From Clostridiales bacterium UBA5446 (GTDB lineage: Bacteria; Bacillota; Clostridia; Oscillospirales; Oscillospiraceae): a stretch of DNA of 5,657 bases. The notes beneath the pieces are model-generated. The model searched no databases. It saw only the letters and a program-made list of their open reading frames with translations, and had not been told where the DNA came from. The stretch is taken from NCBI GenBank assembly GCA_002427465.1, contig DIRC01000045.1, forward strand, positions 45,252 to 50,908. Reading direction: 5' to 3'. Shown piece by piece: positions 1 through 4,391 of the stretch. The position numbers and the translations under genes are program-made. Numbering within the stretch: position 1 is the stretch's first letter; each line of letters opens with the position of its first letter.

Positions 1-45
1 TATTCAGCTTGGGAAGCTGATGTTCTGCCATTGAACTACACCCGC
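1..45 (-). tRNA. tRNA-Gly (anticodon CCC), 5' part only
   Basis: Read on the minus strand from 45 leftward, the sequence folds as the first 45 bases of a tRNA. The acceptor strand is GCGGGTG, the D arm is GTTC-AATGGCA-GAAC, and the anticodon stem TCAGC/GCTGA closes the 7-base loop TTCCCAA. The anticodon is CCC (complement of 11-13), so it decodes GGG glycine codons. The variable loop, T arm and acceptor 3' strand lie beyond the left edge. No second tRNA is seen directly upstream; a strong promoter lies about 140 bases upstream. The anticodon assignment is read directly from the loop. Confidence 0.93.
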
Positions 46-184
46 AAATCCACTGATATTTCAAGACTTTTTCAGCTTTCCAGCTCTTGCCGTCGTCTGA
101 AAGTGCAGCGTCGGTGCAACGTGAGAGGTAAAACAAAGCATATAGGAGCCGAAGGTATTATTAATTCATTCTTGTCGCTTGGTC

Positions 185-214
185 ATAATAGCACACACGC
201 CGGAAGGGTGTCAA
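185..214 (-). promoter_or_regulatory. Strong housekeeping promoter for the tRNA-Gly unit
   Basis: On the minus strand a perfect -35 TTGACA (209-214) is separated by 18 bases from TATTAT (185-190), one mismatch from the consensus -10. Transcription should start near 178 and run about 130 bases before the tRNA at 45. The leader carries no convincing gene. The match to the vegetative sigma consensus is direct; assigning it to the tRNA is inferred from orientation and from the lack of any other minus-strand gene in between. Confidence 0.75.
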
Positions 215-227
215 GCCCCCCGGCGTG
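196..227. repeat. Inverted repeat spanning the tRNA promoter -35 and spacer
   Basis: CACGCCGG (196-203) is repeated inverted as CCGGCGTG (220-227), with an extra GGG/CCC pairing inside. The arms flank and partly cover the -35 box (209-214) and the spacer of the minus-strand promoter. Neither strand has a T-run after the stem, so it is not a standard terminator. It could be a protein-binding site on the promoter or may have arisen by chance. Confidence 0.5.
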
Positions 228-292
228 AATTTCTATGCAGCGCAACGCGGGATATCGTTTGCCTTCCCACCTGGGGCCAATAGGTAAAGTAA

Positions 293-326
293 GAGCCGCT
301 ACACAGATATAAAAGTGCAGCGGCTC
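293..326 (-). terminator. Hairpin downstream of the 54-residue ORF, possible terminator
   Basis: GAGCCGCT (293-300) pairs with AGCGGCTC (319-326). After one mismatch, CAC/GTG continues the stem around a 10-base A/T-rich loop. Read on the minus strand the stem is followed by TTACTTT, a weak U-tract. It lies about 90 bases past the stop at 417 and before the tRNA promoter, the right place to end the transcript of the small ORF. The poor T-run keeps confidence low. Confidence 0.4.
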
Positions 327-416
327 AATTCCGAGATAAGGTAGATTTTGTTGGGTATAGGAAAAGTTAATGCCAAAGGCATTGCTCACAACCCTACCAG
401 ACATATAATCCGTACA

Positions 417-581
417 TTAAAGTAAACCCATTAGAGTAAACACGATAATTCCAAAACTAACACAAGCTAAAATAGTATATCTTGATGTTATATCATCATT
501 TTGTGCTTTAATTGCTTTTATTAAAAATGCAGGAAATGCCGCACCCATTATCATGCTAATCAATTTCATGTAAAATATCAT
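417..581 (-). CDS. Small two-helix membrane protein, unknown function (54 aa)
   Basis: An intact 54-codon frame starts at ATG 579-581 and ends at TAA. AGGAG lies 10 bases upstream; an in-frame GTG two codons earlier sits only 4 bases from AGGAG and is the alternative start. Residues about 5-23 and 35-54 are two hydrophobic stretches. The short polar link between them includes QNDDITSR, so the shape is a membrane hairpin. There is no signal-peptide cleavage site. Codons are A/T-rich (ATA, TTA, AAA), unlike asnA upstream, which may point to a separate origin. I do not recognise the family. It follows the oxidoreductase remnant on the same strand, and I find no convincing promoter of its own. 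Confidence that it is expressed rests on the RBS, the intact frame and the hydrophobic pattern. Confidence 0.55.
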   Translation of the reverse strand: MIFYMKLISMIMGAAFPAFLIKAIKAQNDDITSRYTILACVSFGIIVFTLMGLL

Positions 582-642
582 CGTCACGTTACTCCTGTTA
601 TATGAATTCGCTCTTCGAACGTAAAAATCAACTGCTGCCGTT

Positions 643-919
643 TCAAAAGTATTTTGCCCGGCAGTCTATCCGACGGTCGTCAGGATAACACCCTTGGCCG
701 CAGCGGAAATCCGCGCCGTTCTCCCAGACCATGATTTTAATGGTTCCGCTTCCGGATGTTAATTCGTCCAGCGAAAAACATTCCAGGAAATCACCGGGCC
801 GGGGTGCCGCCCGTGTTTATGCGGCCACAAACGCTGAGAACTCCCATGGCTGCAACGCTCAAAGCGCTTGCTGACTCGCCCTTAAGGAAGCTGCGGTGGG
901 AGATAGGCTTGTCACTCAA
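643..919 (-). pseudogene. Remnant of a Tat-exported FAD-dependent oxidoreductase
   Basis: AAGGAG precedes a TTG start at 917-919. The first frame reads SHRSFLKG at residues 7-14, then a small-residue hydrophobic run ending in VLSVCG near residue 32, and stops with TGA after 42 codons (791). This is the layout of a twin-arginine signal peptide, with the first arginine replaced by histidine. From 792 another frame runs 49 codons to TGA at 643 with coding-like codons (GTIKIMVWENGAD). In the third frame, complement of 666-710, ISAAAKGVILTTVG then TAG resembles the AAKGVILATG segment of fumarate-reductase/FAD-binding-2 flavoproteins. That family is normally 450 residues or more, so most of the gene is lost and the rest is frame-shifted. 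It lies 61 bases after asnA on the same strand. The Tat and flavin assignments come from motif memory, not alignment. Confidence 0.55.
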
Positions 920-952
920 GTATATCTCCTTCTGCATTCCGTCACGCGAACC

Positions 953-971
953 CGGCAGCGCCGGCCTGCCG
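953..971 (-). other. GC hairpin between asnA and the oxidoreductase remnant
   Basis: CGGCAG (953-958) pairs with CTGCCG (966-971) around a 7-base loop, just after the asnA stop. No T-run follows on the minus strand, so it would be a poor intrinsic terminator. It may stabilise the 3' end of the asnA message. Confidence 0.3.
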
Positions 972-980
972 CAAAGGTCT

Positions 981-1994
981 TTAAAGGAGCATGATTCCGG
1001 CGGACTGGTACGCCGCCACGGTTTCCGCGTCCCACACCGAGGCCTGAACCTCGCCGATGTGGGCCTTGCCCAGCATCAGCATGGACAGCCGTGACTGACC
1101 GATGCCGCCGCCGATGGTAAGAGGAAGCTCGCCGTTAAGCAGCATTTTGTGGAACATCAACTCCCGGCGGTCGTCGCAGCCTGCCATTGTGAGCTGCTTG
1201 TCCAGCGTTTGGGGATCAACCCTTATGCCCATGGAGCTGATTTCGACCGCCCGGCCGAGAAGGGCGTTCCAGAACAAGATGTCTCCGTTCAGGCTCCAGT
1301 CGTCGTAATCCGGGGCGCGCCCGTCGTGGGGGCGGCCGGATTTCAGCGGAGCGCCGATGCCTATAATAAACACCGTATGGTGCTCTTTGGTATACTCATT
1401 TTCTCTTTCCTTGGGGGTCAGCGCGGGATACATATCCTCCAGCTGCTGGGCTGTGATAAAGCTGACCTCCCTGGAAAGTTCGCCGACGCTTGAAAGCTGC
1501 GGGTAGATGGCCAGCAGGGTATTCTGGGTGTCGCAGACCGCGCCGACGATATCCATAACCGTACCCTTCAGATAGTCCAGATTCCGGTTTTCGGGAAGGA
1601 TAATTTTTTCCCAGTCCCATTGATCCACATAGACGGAATGCAGATTGTCAAGCTCGTCCTCATCCCGCCTGATGGCGTCCATATCCGCATAGATCCCCTT
1701 GCCGGGGTAAAAATCGTAGCGTTTCAGCGCCAGTCTCTTCCACTTTGCAAGAGACTGCACGACCTGGGCGTGTGTGCCTGTCTTCAGAATATCGAAATCC
1801 ACCGGGCGCTCCACACCGCTGAGGTTATCGTTAAGGCCGCTGCTGCCCTCCACAAACAAAGGGGCCGATACCCGGTGCAGGTTCAGAACCGCGGCCAGCC
1901 TGTCCTCAAACAGGCGCTTCATCAGGCCGATGGCCTTTTGCGTGTCATAGACGGACAGTAAACTTTTGTAGCCCTCCGGAATATAAGTGCTCAT
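981..1994 (-). CDS. asnA: Aspartate-ammonia ligase (ammonia-dependent asparagine synthetase)
   Basis: AsnA makes asparagine from aspartate, ammonia and ATP through an aspartyl-AMP intermediate, in the cytosol, using a class II aminoacyl-tRNA-synthetase-like fold. The 337-residue product is close to the roughly 330 usual for the family. Family landmarks are present in order: LAKWKR at 82-87, HSVYVDQWDWE at 119-129, RAPDYDDW at 226-233, then NGDI, SSMGIRVD, and GGGIGQSR at 295-302. Compared with the E. coli enzyme as I recall it, the loop between RAPDYDDW and NGDI is short. I chose ATG 1994 over the in-frame GTG four codons upstream because GAGGAG sits just before the ATG and overlaps that GTG. 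Only 8 bases separate it from the preceding stop, and the TGA itself is part of the RBS, so it is probably translationally coupled to the DUF4364 gene. No frame damage is seen. Confidence 0.96.
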   Translation of the reverse strand: MSTYIPEGYKSLLSVYDTQKAIGLMKRLFEDRLAAVLNLHRVSAPLFVEGSSGLNDNLSGVERPVDFDILKTGTHAQVVQSLAKWKRLALKRYDFYPGKGIYADMDAIRRDEDELDNLHSVYVDQWDWEKIILPENRNLDYLKGTVMDIVGAVCDTQNTLLAIYPQLSSVGELSREVSFITAQQLEDMYPALTPKERENEYTKEHHTVFIIGIGAPLKSGRPHDGRAPDYDDWSLNGDILFWNALLGRAVEISSMGIRVDPQTLDKQLTMAGCDDRRELMFHKMLLNGELPLTIGGGIGQSRLSMLMLGKAHIGEVQASVWDAETVAAYQSAGIMLL

Positions 1995-2002
1995 GGGTCT
2001 CC

Positions 2003-2524
2003 TCACTGTTCAGATAATATTTCGATAACTTTGCCGTAAATGCTCTCCGCATTACGGCGAAAGACCTTTTCAATGGTTTCCGCCTGGGCCGAGTCTACTG
2101 CCAGAATGTGCATGGAAAGGATTTCGCCCTTCCCGTCCGAGAGGGAGAGGCTTACCGTGCATCCGTCCGGCAGAGGCTCATGGGACGTAAGGATCATGCT
2201 GTTGCGGCGCATCGCCTCCGCCACCGGCGCCGTCAGTCCCTCGGCCTTGGCGCGCACGGAATACGGCAGGCTGGATTCCGCGGTCTCACCGTTTCGGACG
2301 CCCTTGTCCGTGATGAGGTATTTTCCCTCGGCGGTCTCATCCACATGGCCGGTCTCAACAAGATGCGCCAGGCATTCGGAATAGTCAAAATAGCCGATGC
2401 CCGTATCGCATGCGCAAAGTTCCAGGAGCGTCTGAGGTTCCACGGGAGCCGGAAGACGCCGCAGAATGAAAAGGATGAGTATTTTAATGTCCAGTTCGCC
2501 ATGAATAAACCCGAAATTGTCCAC
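2003..2524 (-). CDS. DUF4364 family protein, putative winged-helix regulator
   Basis: The 173-residue protein opens with MDNFGFIHGELDIKILILF and LRRLP, the N-terminal signature I associate with the clostridial DUF4364 family. About residues 10-80 look like a winged-helix DNA-binding region: helices, then a GYFDY segment, a helix (ECLAHLVETGHV), and a beta-turn ending KYLITDKG. The remaining half has strand-rich stretches (CTVSLSLSDGKGEILSMHI) and a C-terminal helix. There is no signal peptide or membrane segment, so it is cytosolic. The start is GTG, with GGGAGG six bases upstream. It is the first gene of the operon with asnA. DNA binding and any control of asnA are inference; the family has no well-established function that I know of. 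Confidence 0.85.
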   Translation of the reverse strand: MDNFGFIHGELDIKILILFILRRLPAPVEPQTLLELCACDTGIGYFDYSECLAHLVETGHVDETAEGKYLITDKGVRNGETAESSLPYSVRAKAEGLTAPVAEAMRRNSMILTSHEPLPDGCTVSLSLSDGKGEILSMHILAVDSAQAETIEKVFRRNAESIYGKVIEILSEQ

Positions 2525-2559
2525 GGATATCCTCCCTTTTCATGTTCTCCGTTCTTGAT

Positions 2560-2586
2560 GGGATGGATTTCAGCGCAATTCATCCC
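2560..2586 (-). other. Hairpin in the DUF4364-asnA leader
   Basis: GGGATGGATT (2560-2569) and AATTCATCCC (2577-2586) form a 10-bp stem with one mismatch and a 7-base loop. It sits about 36 bases upstream of the GTG start, inside the predicted leader of the operon. I recognise no riboswitch class here. It could affect translation or be incidental. Confidence 0.35.
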
Positions 2587-2678
2587 GCCGCAGGGTATAT
2601 CCCGCACCGCGGCTAAAGCAGATGCAAGCGTCCGCCATGATCTATGCGGATGCGCGGTATAATAACGGCTTTTTATGT

Positions 2679-2687
2679 ATTATATCA
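2679..2687 (-). promoter_or_regulatory. Extended -10 promoter of the DUF4364-asnA operon
   Basis: On the minus strand TGATATAAT (complement of 2679-2687) gives a perfect TATAAT preceded by the TGN extension. There is no good -35 at 16-18 bases, which fits an extended -10 promoter. Transcription would begin near 2672, giving a leader of about 150 bases before the GTG at 2524. Confidence 0.6.
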
Positions 2688-2741
2688 TGATAAAATCGCC
2701 AAGTACAGGAAATCTTCTCACATTGAAATCTCAAGCGCATA

Positions 2742-2773
2742 GACTGTATTGAAGTTTGCTTCAAAAACCAGTC
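2742..2773 (+). promoter_or_regulatory. Two-part hairpin abutting the RBS of the truncated gene
   Basis: TTGAAG (2749-2754) pairs with CTTCAA (2759-2764) around TTTG. Outside it, GACTG (2742-2746) pairs with CAGTC (2769-2773), leaving small internal loops. The AAGGAGG ribosome site follows immediately at 2774-2780. A hairpin this close to an RBS could modulate translation. A weak promoter may lie just upstream (TTGAAA at 2723-2728), but its -10 is poor. Confidence 0.4.
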
Positions 2774-2787
2774 AAGGAGGAAAAACA

Positions 2788-3087
2788 ATGGCAGACAGGG
2801 TTTTGCCCGGCCCGGTGGCAAGCTCGGCATGCATCCGCGAAGCCGTCTGTATCAATACGCAGAAAATTTATGACAGCTGCCGTGAATACCATGGTCATTG
2901 TTATAGGTCTTCTTTCCATATATGCACACGAAAGCAGGAGGCTTGTATTTCCGGCATTTCTTACCCTCGGGGCAGCCCATATTTTGCCGAAGCGTTGTCG
3001 TGCTGTTCCCAGGCCGCAGCCTCCGCCGCGGCCGGCAAATACCCCGGCCACTGCCGCCCGCGCCCAAATGGCGCAGGCCCTGTATAG
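2788..3087 (+). pseudogene. Truncated start of a conserved clostridial protein
   Basis: A near-perfect AAGGAGG lies 7 bases before ATG 2788. Residues 15-32 read CIREAVCINTQKIYDSCR, matching the N-terminus of a clostridial protein family I know as (R)EAVCI.T.KVYDSCRDKDCLEDLRVYL, typically well over 200 residues and of unknown role. Here the match stops exactly after DSCR. The rest of the frame, to TAG at 3087 (99 codons in all), is Cys/Pro/Ala-rich sequence with no resemblance to the family and looks like the out-of-frame reading of the overlapping frame at 2870-3103. The simplest reading is an internal deletion that left a start region and RBS fused to the tail of a neighbouring gene. The family match is from memory. 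The frame could still be translated as a short hybrid peptide. Confidence 0.6.
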
Positions 3088-3103
3088 CCTGCTGGGCAAA
3101 TAA
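2870..3103 (+). CDS. Possible small membrane protein, start uncertain (77 aa)
   Basis: This frame is +1 relative to the truncated gene and begins at ATG 2870, where that gene's homology ends. Residues 4-18 (AVNTMVIVIGLLSIY) and 25-37 (LVFPAFLTLGAAH) are hydrophobic, joined by AHESRR. A Pro/Ala/Arg-rich tail follows, ending AQALYSLLGK at TAA 3103, 14 bases before a strong terminator. The amphipathic layout and codon third positions look more coding-like than the competing frame. No Shine-Dalgarno sequence precedes ATG 2870, so it may be a gene that lost its own start to the same deletion. It might also be translated only after initiation at 2788 and a frame change. I do not recognise a family. 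Confidence 0.4.
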   Translation: MTAAVNTMVIVIGLLSIYAHESRRLVFPAFLTLGAAHILPKRCRAVPRPQPPPRPANTPATAARAQMAQALYSLLGK

Positions 3104-3117
3104 CGATAAGCACTCAG

Positions 3118-3160
3118 AACAAGCAGCGGAAGCCGTTAACGGCTTCCGCTGCTTGTTTTT
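3118..3160 (+). terminator. Intrinsic terminator with a perfect 40-bp palindrome
   Basis: Bases 3118-3137 are the exact reverse complement of 3138-3157, centred on GTTAAC, and followed by T-run 3156-3160 on the plus strand. The stem is GC-rich in the middle, so a strong rho-independent terminator is expected for the plus-strand unit ending at 3103. On the minus strand it may also slow transcripts coming from purC, but the T-run there is poor. Confidence 0.9.
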
Positions 3161-3265
3161 CGTATTCAATTCGCCTTATAGGGTGGGTTCACAACTTGTC
3201 TTTATACTATAACCACGATTAAGGAAAACGTGCCCGTATAAGCCGTTAGTGAAAGGCGGCGAATC

Positions 3266-3958
3266 TCATGCCTTCGTAATCTTCTCCAGGATCAGCTTTG
3301 CGCAGTCAATTTGGTTGGGGACATTCCCGTTCCTGTCGCGTACGCGCCAAATGTCAGGTGTGATTTCGTCCGCCATATACATCCTGCCGTCTTCGTCATA
3401 GCCTATCTCTATTTTAAAATCAATCAGGGTAAGGCCCATTTGTGCCAGCTCTTTTTTCAGAACCTCGCCAGCCTTGACCAAGATGTCCAGGGCTTCTGTA
3501 TACTGGCCTTCCGCCAGAAGGCCCTTCATGATGCAAAGCCGCTCGCTTATGAGGGGGTCGCCCTGCGCGTCGTCCTTCAGTGTTACCTCAATATAGGGCG
3601 GGTCAAAGGGGATACCCTCTTCAAGAGTGAACCTGCGGCACATGCTCCCGGCGGTAAAGTAGCGAAGAACGAATTCCAATTTCGGCACGGTGAGCTTTCG
3701 CACCTGCATCAGGCATCTGTCAATATCCGCGCCCAGACAGTGGGTAGGGATTCCGTTTTCCGCCATCAGGTTAAAAAAGTATCGGGAAATGATCAGCCCG
3801 ATTTTCCCCTTGCCGTCAACGCTTCCGCCAACAGTATTGGAGCCGGGGTCAAATACTCCGTTTTCGCCGGTGGCATCGTCTTTAAAAAGCAGCCAGACCC
3901 CGCCGCTTTCCTCATCTGCAAGAACCGTCTTTGTCTTTCCATCATAAAGTGTTTTCAT
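3266..3958 (-). CDS. purC: SAICAR synthetase (PurC), divergent
   Basis: PurC ligates aspartate to CAIR with ATP, an intermediate step of de novo purine synthesis. The 230-residue length is normal. Visible landmarks: YDGKTK at 5-10 (usual Y.GK.K), KDDATGENG at 26-34, GKG at 49-51, GIPTH at 69-73, RYFTAGS at 99-105, GDPLI at 133-137, LIDFKIEIG at 178-186 (matches the second family signature), and DEITPDIWR at 197-205. Departures from the usual pattern are RYFTAGS for RN.AAGS, an extra residue before that arginine, TPDIWR for SPDTCR, and a longer stretch between NG and GKG. The start is ATG 3958, with GGGGAG 8 bases upstream. It has its own promoter and no purine neighbours in the window. An atypical or paralogous PurC is possible; fold and family are secure, exact activity less so. 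Confidence 0.9.
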   Translation of the reverse strand: MKTLYDGKTKTVLADEESGGVWLLFKDDATGENGVFDPGSNTVGGSVDGKGKIGLIISRYFFNLMAENGIPTHCLGADIDRCLMQVRKLTVPKLEFVLRYFTAGSMCRRFTLEEGIPFDPPYIEVTLKDDAQGDPLISERLCIMKGLLAEGQYTEALDILVKAGEVLKKELAQMGLTLIDFKIEIGYDEDGRMYMADEITPDIWRVRDRNGNVPNQIDCAKLILEKITKA

Positions 3959-3997
3959 TAAATTCGCTCCCCTCAGGTTTTGAATCTCGCGTTTTTT

Positions 3998-4027
3998 AGT
4001 TTACCACAATGATAAAAGAGCTGCCAA
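3998..4027 (-). promoter_or_regulatory. Promoter of purC
   Basis: On the minus strand TTGGCA (4022-4027) lies 18 bases from TAAACT (3998-4003), which is also preceded by TGG, giving an extended -10. The start point near 3991 leaves a leader of only about 33 bases. That is too short for a riboswitch, so any control would have to be at the promoter itself. Confidence 0.7.
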
Positions 4028-4247
4028 CCTTTTTCTCTGTTCAATCAATAAAATGTCTCTTTACTTGCCCTGAACCGCCCGGGAGAGCGGCATTCGGACA
4101 AAGGGCTCGCCGGACTGGCATTCAGTTCTCCCGCCGCCCCAATTGCTGGATTTCGCAATGATCCGTCGAAGCGGTTAACGCTATGGTCGGGGCGGCTGCG
4201 TACCAGCTCAACAGCACACGAGCCAGAACATTGAATAAGCAACTCCG
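4028..4247. other. Non-coding interval between purC and the DUF11 gene
   Basis: These bases lie between divergent genes. No frame here has an RBS or protein-like composition. There are minor inverted segments (ATTGC...GCAAT near 4143-4160) and a GC-rich stretch, but no plus-strand promoter that I can defend and no riboswitch or known RNA class that I recognise. Confidence 0.4.
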
Positions 4248-4268
4248 GGCCGCCGCCGCGGCCTTTTT
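4248..4268 (+). terminator. Terminator-like GC hairpin with T5, no gene upstream
   Basis: GGCCGC (4248-4253) pairs perfectly with GCGGCC (4258-4263) around a 4-base loop, followed at once by TTTTT (4264-4268). This is the form of an intrinsic terminator on the plus strand, but the nearest upstream plus-strand gene ends at 3103 behind its own terminator. It could be an attenuator in the leader of the DUF11 gene, the end of an unrecognised small RNA, or chance in a GC-rich stretch. Confidence 0.45.
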
Positions 4269-4310
4269 GCATTTTAGAGTGTGGGCAAAAGCGTGTGCCC
4301 CAAAATGCAA
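4267..4310 (+). repeat. Long imperfect hairpin upstream of the DUF11 gene
   Basis: TTGCATTTT (4267-4275) pairs with AAAATGCAA (4302-4310), and inside it GGGCA (4283-4287) pairs with TGCCC (4296-4300). The outer arm shares its first two bases with the T-run of the preceding terminator-like hairpin. It is about 80 bases from the start codon, so it is a candidate leader structure or operator. Confidence 0.45.
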
Positions 4311-4342
4311 TCACAATAAGTTATCTGAATTCATATTATATT

Positions 4343-4361
4343 ATTGGGCAACCTGCCCGAT
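4343..4361 (+). promoter_or_regulatory. Small hairpin before the DUF11 gene RBS
   Basis: ATTGGGCA (4343-4350) pairs with TGCCCGAT (4354-4361), one G-U pair, around a 3-base loop. It ends about 15 bases before the AAGGAG ribosome site (4377-4382). The A/T-rich bases just upstream (4333-4345) include TATTAT boxes, so the real start of transcription may lie here, but no matching -35 is visible. Confidence 0.35.
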
Positions 4362-4391
4362 TAATAACAGCTCAAAAAGGAGTTATATGTT

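Noticed and set aside
183..404. 73-codon minus-strand open frame as a protein gene
   Set aside because: No clear Shine-Dalgarno before its ATG, no recognised domain, and its end coincides with a near-consensus promoter. Treated as a shadow or a non-coding element.
756..1094. 112-codon plus-strand open frame
   Set aside because: Antisense to asnA and to the oxidoreductase remnant, no RBS, and arginine/proline-rich composition typical of a shadow frame.
2658..2663. Plus-strand TATAAT as a promoter
   Set aside because: No -35 at the right distance and no TGN extension, and the nearest plus-strand gene is over 100 bases away.
3169..3264. Nested inverted segments (ATTCGCC...GGCGAAT, CTTATA...TATAAG) suggesting a tiny mobile element
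   Set aside because: Arms are only 6-7 bp and far apart, no target-site duplication is visible, and such matches are expected by chance over about 100 bases.
4316..4339. Possible sporulation sigma-E promoter (ATA ... CATATTAT) for the DUF11 gene
   Set aside because: The -10 resembles CATACAAT at six of eight bases, but the spacing to the ATA box is too short and the -35 is weak.
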